A stretch of DNA of 64,000 nt from Helicoverpa zea. Lineage: Eukaryota > Arthropoda > Insecta > Lepidoptera > Noctuidae. The position numbers were made by a program, and so were the translations under genes. The stretch spans positions 7,750,001 through 7,814,000 of the forward strand of contig NC_061472.1 in NCBI RefSeq assembly GCF_022581195.2. The letters are read 5' to 3'. Below, in pieces: positions 31,487 to 43,611 of this stretch. Every line of letters begins with the position of its first letter. Position 1 is the stretch's first letter. The notes below the pieces were generated by a model that saw nothing but the letters and a program-made list of their open reading frames with translations, searched no databases and was not told where the DNA came from.

Positions 31487-31703
31487 TGTTGAGAGAAATG
31501 AAAGGCTCAACTGAATACTGTAACAAATATTGTATATTAATAAAAGGCACTGTGCGTATGTCGAGCGGTAAGGCGCATGCCGCTGCGCTGCCTGTGGCCG
31601 AATGTTCTCGGCGCCGCCGTCCGTCGCTCGCGCTGGCCGCCGTGGTCCCCCCGCGCCCCGCTGTACTCGATGCGTTCCGTTGCACTGCGTTTGGGCGCGT
31701 TCA
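31487..31703 (-). repeat. BEL 5' LTR
   Basis: Identical to the 3' LTR over 217 bp. AATAAA in TATTAATAAAAGG could act as polyadenylation signal on the plus strand only, so the minus-strand signals remain undefined. Confidence 0.95.
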
Positions 31704-31708
31704 GCGCT

Positions 31709-32979
31709 CATTCCTTCTGCCATGTAGAAAATTACAGTACCTTATCGTGGGACGATAAAAGTAAATAATACCAGGCAGGAAGCTAAAACCTTAATTTGAC
31801 GAAACAAAAGCTCGTAACTCAGAAATCAGAACAAGTCTGACATAAATAAAAAAAGAATAACCGCTGTAACCTTTTCATAACTTTGGTTAATGACCAATAA
31901 CAGTAACGACAAACTATTTGAGGTCAATAAAAGTGTTAATGAGGTAATAAGTGAGTAATAAGTGTGCCCTGCGGAACCCACGTGGGCTCATAAAGGATAA
32001 TGAAATTCTTTATTGACAACAATATACTGAGGTTAAGTGTATGATGAATGTGGTTCTGGCTTAGGTTGGGTCTTAGTACGTTTTTTTTTGTGTGTTGATT
32101 GGCAAAAAATGTGGTCAGTAGGTATGTTAAAAAATAATGATTTTCTAAAATATCCGAATCTAATATTTTGGTCTTTATTGAATGGATTTTGAAAATTATG
32201 TATTCATATTATTATTTCTCTATGAAAAAGAATATAGGCTCCAACTAAACCAATACCAACGATAGTAAGTATCAATTTGCTTATTGATAGGTATTGATTT
32301 CTACTCAGCAAATTAAAAAAAAATACCTATGCAACCTTTTTATTCACTTACTCAAATGAGGTCGTTGAAATTACACAGGAAACTATTTGATCGAGACAGT
32401 CTAAACACTGTAGTTAATTGGATAAAATACTTCTGGATAGTAAAGGTAGATACACACTAGCACTTTATGATTTCGTTAGCTACCTACCAACAGCATGTTC
32501 ACACTGGCGGATTGCCTAAATGCACGCACGATACTTGGTGCCGAAGCTGTGTCATGCAGAATAACTGAGCAGAAAATCCGACAGTGTGAAAAGGCTGTAA
32601 AGGTGCTTAGCGACTAAAACAATTTTGTTATTCAAATATCACGCCCACTAATTAGAGTGAAGATAGTATATATAGTGGTTATTAAAAAACTTCCCAGCTC
32701 TACTTTGATGGAATCTGAGCCTGACTCTTTTGACAGTTAACAATACACCTAATTCGTTCCGAGGCTAGTTTTTTCAACTTTAATAAAAACGTAGCACTTT
32801 TAATCCATAGTGCGTACTTTCATAAGGAAATGAAGAAGTATTTTCAATTAACACTTTCATTTGTATTCCAATGAAGTTTTCATTGGAAGAGGAATGCGAA
32901 CTAATTTCATAGGGTTGTATTTTATGTTTTTTAATCCATCGAGTTGTCAAGCTTTCAGATATTCATGCAGTTGGCTGAA
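31709..32979. other. Non-coding, nothing recognised
   Basis: AT-rich. 32450-32600 has two similar blocks (TACACACTAGCACTTTATGA and TTCACACTGGCGGATTGCC) that recall MITE ends, but no counterpart exists here. Confidence 0.45.
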
Positions 32980-33265
32980 TTTTTTTATAATCATATCATC
33001 CTCCGAGCCTTTTCCCAATCATGTTGGGGTCGGCTTCCAGTCTAACCGGATTCAGCTGAGTACCAGTGCTTTACAAGAAGCGACTGCCTATCTGACCTCC
33101 TCAACCCAGTTACCCGGGCAACCCGATACCCCTTGGTTAGACTGGTGTCAGACTTACTGGCTTCTGACTACCCGTAACGACTGCCAAGGATGTTCAATGA
33201 CAGCCGGGACCTACAGTTTAACGTGCCATCCGAAACACAGTCAATGGTGTCTAAGACATACTTAG
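32861..33265 (+). other. Open frame across the SINE; not a gene
   Basis: A 134-codon plus frame starts in unique DNA and runs into the antisense strand of the SINE at 32997-33382. Most of it is therefore repeat sequence. It has no signal peptide or domain that I recognise. Confidence 0.6.
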
Positions 33266-33382
33266 AAAGTACATACAAACTTAGAAAAGTTGCATTGGTA
33301 CTTGCCTGACCTGGGATCGAAACCGCGCCCTCATACTTGAGAGGTTGGTCCTTTACCCACTAGGCCACCACGACTTTACGAT
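32997..33382 (-). mobile_element. Full-length tRNA-derived SINE, 17-bp TSD
   Basis: The direct repeat TTTTTTTATAATCATAT is at 32980-32996 and 33383-33399. On the minus strand the head reads GTGGTGGCCTAGTGGGTAAA with B box GGTTTCGATCCC. The first 130 bp match the SINE at 20511, but the body (GTTTCGGATGGCACGTTAAA, then CAGTCGTTACGGGTAGTCAG) and the tail (TAGACTGGAAGCCGACCCCA, then GATGATGATTA-like) differ. It appears to be the complete form of this type in the window. Confidence 0.93.
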
Positions 33383-33753
33383 TTTTTTTATAATCATATA
33401 ACAAGCTCAAATGTGTCGGGGTCGACTTCCAATGGGTACCTATAATTTTTTTTAATATAGTTCCGTTATTATTATCTTTAAGTCGCTGTCAGCGACATTC
33501 AACGTTGGTGTCAAATTATAAAAAGCTACCAATCAGTCAAAGCTTTTCCAATTAGGTATAAAAAAACTCTATCGCAATATGACTGTTGATTTTTAACTAG
33601 ATATACAGTGACGGTATAACAAAGAATCACTTTTACTTTCGCATAAATAAATAGTAGAAAAATCCATTCATCTTAATACGAAACAAAGAAGTGTTCATAA
33701 GATGGATAAATCTATCTTTCAAAATATCGAACTTATAGCTTCCCCAGACTGTT

Positions 33754-33952
33754 GACTAAACTGTCGGCTGATAGGTGTCCCGACAGTTGTCTGACAGATT
33801 ATTTCAAAGAATCTTGAATCCAATCAAAGTTTTTAGTCGGTTTGATACGGGCTGGATAGATCCCATAATTGTAATGTGCGCACGATACCATTCATCTTCA
33901 TACTGATTTATGAGCCCGATCGAACAATTGGCCGATTAAAAGTTTGCAGTGT
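33754..33952 (+). mobile_element. MITE-like dispersed repeat, copy 2
   Basis: Second copy of the family at 11982-12177. It has GACTAAACTGTCGGCTG at the left, AGAATCTTGAATCCAATCAA in the body, and CGATTAAAAGTTTGCAGTGT at the right. The two copies are colinear and differ by small indels. Confidence 0.65.
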
Positions 33953-33954
33953 AC

Positions 33955-35399
33955 TTATAATGTAGGCACTTATTCTTATTTTTGAAGTCGAAAGCATAAA
34001 AACCAACGTTTAGAACCCATTAGCATTTCAAAATATCAAGAAAAAAACACGCGAGTCACATTAGCGTCGTGTCAGGGTGTCACGTTGTTTGATTGATCTC
34101 GTTTCTACGGGCTTTGAGATTTTATAAAACGTAAATGTGTTTTTAGTGCAAGCAAGTGTATGTGTATTAGGTTGAGTGTCATACCAGACACATTCTCCCT
34201 AAAGAGTGCATGAAAATAAAATATTTACAAAGATAATTTGATATCTGTGATTTAATGCAATACTTGCTGTAAAGCAGCACAATTTCGATAACAATTTTAT
34301 TTTATTTAAGAAATTTTATTGGGTATATATATTCAAACATTATCATAATACATACTATATAAAAACTTTTGATAACAATTTGGATTGATATCAATAAACT
34401 GACATGATGACATTTCCATGAGAAAATAAAATAAAGTAATCACCAAATTATCCACCTACATTCATAAAACGAATTGACTATACTTAAACTCTGTAAGACA
34501 CCATTTCTTCCTCCATTTAGTACATTAGGGGAGTGAAAAACAATTTTTCTTTCTCAACGAAACTTTATTGTTAGTGGTAGTCAGTAAGTAGGCTCAATTG
34601 CCGGAGTTTAGCCGTGAAATATCGAGAAACCATCAATTTGCATAGCTATTTGCCTCAATGGGATAAACTTGGGTGTTTGAGGCCTGCCAACTAATTTGGA
34701 AACAAAAGGCTGCCTTGCCATTTACATTTGACGATCCCATTTGTATCGTTTCGTGTCGAAGGTTTCTGTCTGGTTTATAAAAATGTTTCAGTTGTACTTA
34801 TTATTTCCATGTTTTTTTTTTCCGTGTTACTATAATGTCGGGACATAATGTCGGGACACATAATGTCGGGACACCTTTTCCACACACGGTCGGTTAGCCC
34901 CATGGTAAGTTATTTATTAACTTGTGTTATGGGTGCTAACACAACTGATAAACTACATATACAACATGTAACTTAATTAACGCACATCCTGAAATTAGTT
35001 TGTTCAAAATCGTTTACTGAATCGATTTATATCATTTTTAATACAGGTAATTTTTTATTCCAAAAATAATTAAAACTACGGAAATTATTGTCATATTAAC
35101 CCTGTTCAGTCAAAACAAATTCAAATAGACCGTAACTCAAAGTAATAAGACTTCGTGTATTGTCGGCTTTTTCCGTAGTTTCGTTATGTTGTGACGAGTC
35201 GAGCGGCGCGCGGCGCGATATTTGCGTGCGTAGTAGTATGACCAAAAAGTTCTCCAAGAATTGGTATAACTAGTTTAGTAAATAACAATGCATATACATG
35301 TTAAATTAAAAATTCAGTGTATGTATTACGATTATAACATAATATTCTAATTAGGGTGTTTGAGGGTGTGCGTTAATTACGTTACATGTTGTATACATA
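33955..35399. other. Non-coding; one small tandem repeat
   Basis: No gene found. 34832-34872 has three units of ATAATGTCGGGAC. A GC-rich patch (GAGCGGCGCGCGGCGCGAT) at about 35199-35217 is isolated. Confidence 0.5.
34832..34872. repeat. 13-bp tandem repeat, 3 units
   Basis: ATAATGTCGGGAC at 34832, 34845 and 34860; the third is offset by AC. A simple local duplication. Confidence 0.85.
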
Positions 35400-35542
35400 T
35401 TTATAAATACATATCATAACACCCAGACCAGGCCAATAAGCATGCTCATCACACAAATGTCGACCGAACCGGGAATCGAACCCGGGACTTCAGGTTCGGC
35501 GGTCCGGCATGATGACCATTGCGCCATCGAGGTCGTCGAACT
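35400..35542 (-). mobile_element. Second tRNA-derived SINE family
   Basis: On the minus strand the head reads GACGACCTCGATGGCGCAAT (A box TGGCGCAATGG), then GGGTTCGATTCCCGGTTC (B box). The body continues GCTTATTGGCCTGGTCTGGG and TGATATGTATTTATAA. The head differs from the SINEs at 20511 and 32997, so a different tRNA source is likely. It is not a functional tRNA: the acceptor stem does not close. Ends are approximate. Confidence 0.8.
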
Positions 35543-37008
35543 ATATGTATATACTTATGATATGGCGCCAAATAGAAGAGTATGGAACGAGAAAACATTG
35601 TAATAAGGGCAGGAGGTTAATGATGATGATTTATACTTTACCATCATTAAAAATAAACACTGAAATAATCAATGCAAATGGCCTATCCAAGATCAATGTT
35701 TTTATTGTAAGCCTAATATTTATTTAAATAAAACGAACCTCTGTTGTCTATCTGTTTAAGCAATCTTCATTACACACATAAAATACAATCTATGAGAATG
35801 AGACCAATGATATAAGCGTATGTCATACAGTTAAATAGTACACATCTCAAAAGCTCTTACAAAATCATGCTTAAAACTTGCAACGTAACAAAATACTCAA
35901 TTTTAGTTATGCAAAATACTAACCTTGTTCATAATAAAAACAACATTGCAGTGTTTGCAGTACAAAATAAATTAATAAATTCCGAAATACTTGTTTCAGT
36001 ATACTCTGATAGCTTTCCTCTAAAGAGCTGAAATTCTACGCTGAAAAATTTTAAACATTCATTAATTAGGCACAAAGTTTTCTTTATAAGACAGTGAAAG
36101 CGTAATTCCAAAATGAATTTTCAACTTTTTCTTCGTTTCGCAGACTAGGTTTTACTCCTTAGGAATATTTATATTGTTCCATAGGTTCTGAAACGGAAAA
36201 GAATTTCATTTAAAAATTTCCGACAAAATTATTGTTTAATCAGAGCTTGCTGTTTGTGATTGACATCTAATGGCCTAACTTTAGCTTTCAGTTACAGAAT
36301 GCCTGCAATTGGCTTGTTAAGGTTATTGTCTCACCTTCACCGATCGTAATAATAATAAGCTGTTAGTTCAATACCATATGACAGCTTCATGTTATATTTT
36401 ATTTCGATTTTTACACTTTCAGCGCTCTTTTAGGTTGACGGATTAAGCTACCTTCTGCCAACGGTATCGGTTCTACAGCTCTCATCGGATAACTTTGTCA
36501 TTTTGAAATCAGCCGTTTGACCATTGTGGCCTATAACTGAAATATGCTACTATTAACTGCCACTATGAACAGCTATAAACTGTCGGAATAAACAAATAAA
36601 AGCAAACATGCAATCCGATATCCTCCAATCAGAAAAGCCTTTATTTTAAATCGATCCAGGAATTGGGAAAGTATCAACATAATCACTCGCTCGATTAACA
36701 CCATTCATTCGATAACTTAACATTAATGGAAGATGAAACGAGATTTTAATTGGATAGGGTACAATGTGTGTTCGATTATTCGATGTTTCGATTAGTGGTC
36801 GGAATCATTATCGGTTTGCACGAATTTTATGTCGGTCCAGTTTAAAGTGAAATGCTTTGGAAATGTCGTTTATTATATGAAAGGTAGAATGGTAATAGGT
36901 GTGTCCATCTAAGTGTAACAGTTGTTAATTTTCTGGATTAACTGAATATAAATTCATTGTTTTTTAAGACATTATGCATCAGGCTATTTATACTCTTTTC
37001 TATGAATA
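35543..37008. other. Non-coding, nothing recognised
   Basis: Short frames at 35509-35727 and 35929-36111 lack support. No repeat match. Confidence 0.5.
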
Positions 37009-37170
37009 TCATCATCATCATCATCATGTCAGCCATAGGACGTCCGCTGCTGAACAAAGGCCTTCCCCTTAGATCTCTACAGATACCTGTTGGAGGCCAC
37101 CTGCATCCAGCCTCTTCCGGCGACCTTAATAAGGTCGTCTGTCCACCTTGTTGGTGGACGTCTTACGCTG
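37009..37170 (+). repeat. (ATC)n-associated lepidopteran repeat
   Basis: Starts with an ATCATC run, then GTCAGCCATAGGACGTCCGC, then TTGGTGGACGTCTTACGCTG. The same left block is at 4863. It resembles the 3' part of a LINE as seen in many moth genes and intergenic regions. Confidence 0.65.
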
Positions 37171-39724
37171 CGCTTGCTAGTCCGTATGAATATGCGTTAA
37201 AATAAATTAAAAGAGATTTGCGATACCGAAAATGTGTTTGATATAAGATTTACCTAAGTAAGAAAAGTTTACTTAGTTAAAAGAGACTTTGAAATAAGTT
37301 ACATACTTATATTCGTTAACATTACAATTGTTTAAAGTTTAAACATCTAACGCAACTAATGACATCATTAAAAGAAACAAAAGAAACAAAGACAAATAGA
37401 AGTCTCATAAAAGTTGTTTGAGTAAAACGTTTGACTGTAGTCTCATGTGACTTAACCCGTAACCGCTGCGTTACAAATGCATGAGCACAAACAAAAACTC
37501 CCGGGGGCAAAACTTGCCACAAAATATTCTTCGAAAAACACAATCGCATGTTCAACTTGTTAAACCAACAAAGCCAAAATGAAACTCAAGACTAAACGTT
37601 AATAAAGACGGTATCTAACTTTTAATCTCGTCTACCGTTGCAAACATTGTATTATACGAACCGCAAGTTTTCTTCTTCATATAAAAATGCATTGCATATT
37701 CCAGGCTTTTATGTAAAACAGTTTCTGAACTAAGCCTTTTTACCGTCGGAGGAAAAAATGTTTCACGATTCTCGTTTTTACTTTATAGTGGGATTTGTTC
37801 GTTTCCTTGATTTCGTCTGTTCAGTGCAATAGTCGTTTTGGCGTAGAATTCTTGGCGAGCGTGGTTGGAGCCGGGTATAATGGTGCCCCGGTTGAATTTC
37901 AAGCAGTTCTAGCACTGCGAGTTTCTTGGCTGTGTTCTTAATGTTTTAAATTTATTTTTTGTGTTCTAATTTGGATGTGTGCTGTGGATAGATAATAAGA
38001 CGGCTTTGTTTCTGTGTTTTTGCAACACAAAATTAAGTTAGGTATGAAGTTAGAAAATTAAGATAATTTCACAAATAGTTCATAGGCGCGGTTTAGTAGG
38101 TAACGCGATGTTTTTTGCTAAACAACAAAATAAATAAACCAACGATCCACGTATGCCCATTTATCTGATAAAATTAAAATAATCCTAGTGAAATAATGAA
38201 TCCACTATCTAATCGTTAGTTGCAACCAATTCTTCAACCTAACACCACAATTTTGTGTTCCAAAAATTCTAGTTTCAAAAACGCTTCACGTAACACAACA
38301 TACAAAGTGTATTTACCAATAAATTTCAAAAGGACAGACAGACAACAAGCTGCACTAGTCACCGGCACCCGTCGTCGCTTGAGTTACATCGCAACGTGCG
38401 GAACAACCAGATATCATCTTTTACTGCACCAATAAATGCTACTGTATTTATGTCACTTGAGATAAAACTGATGGTCAGTTTTGAAGGTGTGTGGGTTTTG
38501 GATTTCATACAGTCGCTGGATTTTTATTTTAAGAGACTTTTGAATGCGATTCACGTTATTTTCATTATGACAGGGTTTCATAAACTTTGGTATGTTTGTT
38601 ATGTTTAATAGTTTCATATTCTGAGTAAAATTTTGGAGACAAATTATAGGTAGGTAGGTAGGCTAGGACCATTTTTATTAAAAGCAAAGGAAGACGAAGA
38701 AAAGATAGGTACCTCAATTAAATTGCGCTTGAAAACTTATACAAAAATCACGTAAAAGCCATGAAAACACAGCTTAACAGCAACAACACCTTAACTAAAG
38801 CAATTAAACGTGAGACGAATCTAAACTACCGATTAACATTTCAAAACATTACCTCAGTTTTAATTGCTACCGGTGCAATTTTACACTAAGTGGAGCGAAA
38901 CACTGGGTATTCCCAAACAGTGGTTCAGGACACTGGGGGATACAGTTTAGCGCGAATTTTGCACTGTAGTGCTATAGTGCAGTGCTAATGATGTTTGTTC
39001 TCCGCTAATTAGTCCGGGACCGAACTGACCCGAACGAGTAGCCGACAATCACGTGTTCGGCACAAACTAATTTTGAACTTGTACGGTTTTAGAACTGAGA
39101 TTGTGTAATGTACGCACAGCTGGTTTAGATGTTTTATCTCGTGAAAGTAAGTGAGGAATACTTGTGCTTGTTAGATATACGACGCCAGCTGCAGGTCAAC
39201 TTATTCGAATCTGTCAAATTTTACCAATCGAACTTGAGCCTTTCACTATGGTAATGAGATGTGTACATACACATAGTCTTCGAATGCTTAAGCTTAGAAG
39301 CGGTTTATAGTGGTTGATTCATCATTCATCGAATTATAGGTACCACCAAGACAATGTGCGTCTGACATAGTTCTGATAGTAATTTTATGACTCAGAAAGT
39401 TAATGAAGACTGAAAACTTTATAATAAGGCCAGTAAGAAAAACGACTGATAATTGAACTGCCTGATTGATTACTAATTATATTTAAATAGTCACTTTGCA
39501 ATTCTGTTTAAACGCTAATGAACCTCAAAAGTCATAATTAAAGTGACTAATACAATACTACATTCATAACAAAGCAGTCGTATGAATATTCAAAGGGCTT
39601 ATTGCATGTCAATATGCAGTTGAGTGCAGCATTAATGACGTTAGTCGCCATGAATATATTACATTGCTAGCATAGAGGATACACTAACAATCCTGCAAGA
39701 TAGGCGAAAGATACTTGAATATTC
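37171..39724. other. Non-coding, nothing recognised
   Basis: Only short frames. 38880-39060 is somewhat GC-richer with several CACTG/CAGTG motifs (GCACTGTAGTGCTATAGTGC), and may be regulatory, but no evidence fixes a function. Confidence 0.45.
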
Positions 39725-40015
39725 TTTAAAGGTTTACTGTCACTGTTATAGCCTTTTTATCGTCCCACTGTTGGGCACAGGCCTCCTCTCACGCGGAGAA
39801 GGATTGAGCATTAATCACCACGCTTGCTCAATGCGGGTTGGTGATTTCAGACTTAATAGTCCAGGTTTCCTCAAGATGTTTTCCTTCACCTTTTTATCAG
39901 CCATTGGTGTCCAAGATATACATAGAATAGAAAGTACATACAAACTTAGAAAAGTTGCATTGTTACCTGCCTGACCTGGAGTCGAACCCACACCCTCATA
40001 CTCGAGACGTTGGTT

Positions 40016-40210
40016 TGCAATGTGGGGGTACCGAGTACTAATTCACGAATCCTGGCATGGTCGCCATGCAATGTGGGGAGTTATTGGTGATAAATGATAG
40101 AGACGTGTTGCTATGTCTAAGGCGTATATTGTACTGTCTTCATTAACCTAAGCTTAATACTAAGTACATGTATATAGATAGATCGGGAGTAAGGTCGGCT
40201 ACACACTACA
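40016..40210 (-). repeat. 3' LTR of the non-autonomous element
   Basis: 195 bp, identical by eye to 43612-43806. It contains an internal copy of the LTR/primer-site junction at 40052-40078. Confidence 0.95.
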
Positions 40211-40219
40211 CCTCCCCCG
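40211..40219 (-). promoter_or_regulatory. Polypurine tract
   Basis: CGGGGGAGG on the minus strand, directly next to the LTR. This fixes the orientation together with the primer site at the other end. Confidence 0.75.
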
Positions 40220-41589
40220 ATAGTAAAAGAAAAAAAATGCATTTATGTTTTTTTTTTGAAAATATAAAAATTATACTCTAATCAAAATTGAGAAAAAAAA
40301 TAATTGAACAAATTTTTAAAATATACTTACATATTTATTACAGCTAATCCTCATTTAATTTAAAAGAAATACACTTTTGACAATATTATGTGACTATATA
40401 TTACTGAATTACATTTGTCAAATTTCAAGTAAATAATTATTAAAAAATATATATTAAAATAATAAAACTTCAGAATTCTTAAAAGTACATTATTATTATT
40501 ACCTATATTAGTCATTTTATAACAAAAGAAATCTTTGTTCCTATACTATCATCATATATTTTCCGTACTGCAATTTATTTTTTTACAAATACATGGTTTT
40601 AATGTCTTTTCATTACAATAATTATCTTTATTCTCTTCTTAAAAAAAATATTACGTTATCTACTTTCAGTACTCTTTCATGTCATTCTTATCCATATCTT
40701 TATATTCTCTTTAATATAATAAGTACACACATTTATATTTGGACCTCAGCAGGTCTTCTCATTATTCATCTTTACTTTATAGAAGTACATTACACATTTT
40801 TATAATAAGTCGACTTTATTTTTCATATAAGGATCAGTGTTTAAAACTTTTTAGTTTCCAACAATTTTCACGGAGGGAAGCTCGTCCGACACCATGATCA
40901 AATGGAAGGATATGTCCTTATAGTACCTCTTAATTTTGTGTACCACATTTTCATAAACATTAACTTTCTAAACACAACATAATTATAACACGTACAAAAT
41001 GAATAACTTGGTTTACAAGCCGGGCGCTCTCGGGTGATCAGTCCGATGACGTCAGCGCAGAGTCTTGCCTACCAAACGATTCCCAACTACTTTATGCAAC
41101 CCATTAACATACCAAGCAATTTATAAACTTGTCTTCAAAACAATCCTATACCAATATTCAAAAATCTTTCGATAACACTCTTTTATATATATATTTTTTA
41201 ACAGGCAAAGTACCTCCTTGCACTCTAAGGTGACAAGAGATTTTTCATACTTCCGGATAAGGCAATCAAACTAAATATTAACATCACACTTTTTCTAGAC
41301 AATTTAAAAGATAATCATAGGTAAACAAAGATCTCAAATATATCCGAATACAAATAAATGGTCTTGCTTAAAACCTAATACATGTTTATATTAATATTAA
41401 AGAATGTTATTATCTATTCGGCAGAGCCATATCCGTTAGTTACACAGAAAGACACAGGATACCCAATGTAAAATATGCTTGTTGCCACACGTGAGCTACA
41501 TGACATCATCATCAAAACTGCAGCGCGTGCATTATATGACACGGCGCACCTGAGAATGTTCTGGATACCATAATTATACTTATCAATTA
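40220..41589. other. 3' internal region of the LTR element, non-coding
   Basis: Very AT-rich from 40220 to 40870, then mixed composition. It shows no frame that I can assign. A GC-richer piece, AAGCCGGGCGCTCTCGGGTG, lies at about 41018. Confidence 0.6.
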
Positions 41590-43065
41590 TTTTATTTTAT
41601 TTATTCCTTTATTTCAGGCAACTAGGGCCCATAAAAATACAAATACACATATATCGCACATTACAATACTTATAAACTAATACATAAAAATTCACCATAT
41701 CAATATATATATACAATACTATATCTATAAAAACTTAAACATACTATAAATACATAACAAATATTCTTAAAACTAATGCACACGATGTGTCGGCGTCGTG
41801 TTACGCTGACTGGTGTCACGTAGCCGGCCACGAAACCGGCGGTACAGAACACCCTTCGGCCAAAAATCTTCCTTGAGGACCTTCTCGAGACCTTGTGTCG
41901 GAACACGCACCACGAACGAGTTAAAATTTGTGTTGTGACGCGGTTCCAACCTCACGACCCTCAAGGTCCAGCTGGTCTTCACGCGCAGATATTCCACGAC
42001 CTCCTCAACCTTCGTGGAATGGTGCAGCCTGGACACGTACAGCTGCGTCGTCGGAATAGCTGGACGCAGCAGCATATTGGGCCCCGCCAGCGCAGTACCG
42101 CACTGGTTCCGACAAGGAGGTTTCTTTTTCTTCCTCTTCTCGACCTTGACGAAACCATCCTTGTCGCACGTGTCGACCTTGGGACCCTGCCTTCTCAAAA
42201 CCTGGTTTGGTTTCGATCGGCTCTTCTTACCCCCTTTTGTGGTATCCGCTATTTTAACCTGCGAGTTTTGTGACTCAACAGGCTTCTTAGCGGCTACAAT
42301 TGCTGCGTAGGCTCGTTTGGGGGTTGACGAACCTACACGAGTCATCGTCTCTACCGATGTCGAGGCAGGGACGGCGGCGGCACACGTTGCAACGCATGCA
42401 TTCTCGGCAGTAGGTGACGCATTCGAGCCCGCCGACTCGAAACTGCAGATGGAGGCATTTTGCGCCCCGCGACGCGTGTTCACATTTCTGTCGCCGTCGG
42501 TAGGTGACCTACTTGCAGAAATTGCATTGCGCAATGCTACTAATTCTGCCCGTAGATCACTGATGGTGTTGTTGGACACCTCCAGCTGATGCTGCATCTC
42601 GGCCTGGCTTTGCTTCAGGAGTGTAATGTCCTTCAGCAGCCTGGTGACATCTACGTGGTCGAACGTGACGGGAGGAAGCTTGTGCAGGTCCTTCGCCACG
42701 AAATCGGGCACGTCGTCCGGGTCGGTCTCCTTCAACAGCGTGACGATGTCTTGGAGACTCTTCTCTGTGCCATCCCTTCGACGAGACGGCATCTGGCTAA
42801 CTTTGCCAAGCGTCGTGAAAAGCAGCAATTTAGCACTGCTAATTTCATCTTCCTTGAACGAGGTTTTGCAGATCTGCAAGATGCTAACCTCGTCCATGTA
42901 GTCGATGGCATGTTTAATAAATGCCAACACTTCGTTGGCTATGAGCGTTTGTGCACTCATAGCGAAAACCGGGCAGCGGCTATAGCCGCGCAATTCGCGA
43001 ATTTAAAATTCATACAGTGCAGCGCAAACGCGTCCGTACTCGACCGCGTATGGCACTGGACTGGT
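41590..43065 (-). mobile_element. ORF1-only retroposon (half-LINE) with poly(A) end
   Basis: On the minus strand the unit has a short GC-rich 5' UTR that begins near CAGTCCAGTGCCATACGCGG, the ORF1-like gene, a 180-bp 3' UTR, and an end of the form TGAAATAAAGGAATAAATAA followed by AAAT repeats. The truncated copy at 22440-23272 has the same 3' UTR and tail, so both copies lack an ORF2. This recalls the ORF1-only HAL1 elements of mammals. No clear target duplication was seen. Confidence 0.7.
41773..42960 (-). CDS. ORF1/gag-like protein of a retroposon
   Basis: The open frame extends to 42993, but the start chosen here is the second ATG at 42960 (MSAQTLIANEVL), because the first codons are rich in Arg and repeat-derived; the choice is not certain. 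395 residues. The N-terminal part (about 1-110) is helical; a coiled coil with SQAEMQHQLEVSNNTISDLR follows; then a Ser/Ala-rich linker, a basic block (VEKRKKKKPP), and a C-terminal domain (TTQLYVSRLHHSTKVEEVVE, then DFWPKGVLYRRFRGR) that resembles the RNA-binding fold of LINE ORF1 proteins. No zinc knuckle is visible. Likely a nucleic-acid chaperone; function inferred from architecture. Confidence 0.8.
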   Translation of the reverse strand: MSAQTLIANEVLAFIKHAIDYMDEVSILQICKTSFKEDEISSAKLLLFTTLGKVSQMPSRRRDGTEKSLQDIVTLLKETDPDDVPDFVAKDLHKLPPVTFDHVDVTRLLKDITLLKQSQAEMQHQLEVSNNTISDLRAELVALRNAISASRSPTDGDRNVNTRRGAQNASICSFESAGSNASPTAENACVATCAAAVPASTSVETMTRVGSSTPKRAYAAIVAAKKPVESQNSQVKIADTTKGGKKSRSKPNQVLRRQGPKVDTCDKDGFVKVEKRKKKKPPCRNQCGTALAGPNMLLRPAIPTTQLYVSRLHHSTKVEEVVEYLRVKTSWTLRVVRLEPRHNTNFNSFVVRVPTQGLEKVLKEDFWPKGVLYRRFRGRLRDTSQRNTTPTHRVH

Positions 43066-43596
43066 ATGTTATAAAATTCCTTTCCAATATGCTTTATTAA
43101 CTATAACAAAATTATTTTATTTTATCCCTTTAAAAATAAAAACCCTTAAACGTACCTAATTATATTAAAAAAAATACCAAAAATGTCCGCGGCATTATAA
43201 TAGGCTTTAAACCTTTGAAACACTCACATTATTCACTGACACTATTTTATCACTCACACTCACACCGTCTTCAAATCCTTCTCATCATTTGGGAGTCTGC
43301 CTGGTCATGTGAAAGATCACATAACGTATCTTCTGCTTGGTGACGAAGGTATTTCGGACCTTCTTCACAATATTCCTTCTGGTGGTTCATCAGCCTCAGT
43401 ACACAAACCCTGGGGGTTTGAATGTGGATGGATTAAGAGCAGATCCATCCCGGATACTAGTTTTGCGTACTGCGTAGAAACTGCTCCCCGTCAGCGTTGA
43501 CTTTGCGATTATTTCGCCTCACATTTTTTTTTTTGTTTTCACAAATCACAAAATTATTATCATGTTCCCAATGCGCAGCACTGCCACAAGGCAGCA
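43066..43596 (-). other. 5' internal region of the LTR element, non-coding
   Basis: Between the primer site and the nested retroposon. The frame at 43309-43500 (plus) is short and unsupported. The minus strand has a fragment that starts MDLLLIHPH, too short for a call. Confidence 0.5.
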
Positions 43597-43611
43597 CTGG
43601 CAGGGTCGCCA
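43597..43611 (-). promoter_or_regulatory. Primer-binding site
   Basis: Minus strand TGGCGACCCTGCCAG directly after the LTR with no spacer. It is one base different from the BEL site (TGGCGACCGTGGC) in the first eleven. Probably an arginine-type tRNA primer. Confidence 0.75.

Larger units (their letters stand above)
25096..31703 (-). mobile_element. Complete BEL/Pao LTR retrotransposon (6608 bp)
   Basis: Bounded by identical 217-bp LTRs (25096-25312 and 31487-31703) that start TG and end CA. The target duplication GCGCT is at 25091-25095 and 31704-31708. Read on the minus strand the order is LTR, primer site, a 1-kb leader, gag-protease, RT-RNase H-integrase, purine tract, LTR. The domain content (DUF1759 gag, DUF1758-type protease, YIDD RT, C-terminal DUF5641) is diagnostic for BEL/Pao. 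The two open frames are in different registers near 28310, which is the only lesion seen. Confidence 0.96.

Noticed and set aside
38965..39000. CACTG/CAGTG cluster that might fold
   Set aside because: Only six base pairs at the base are consistent; the rest mispairs.
43309..43500. 63-codon plus frame in the LTR element
   Set aside because: Opposite to the element's direction and short; no homology recognised.
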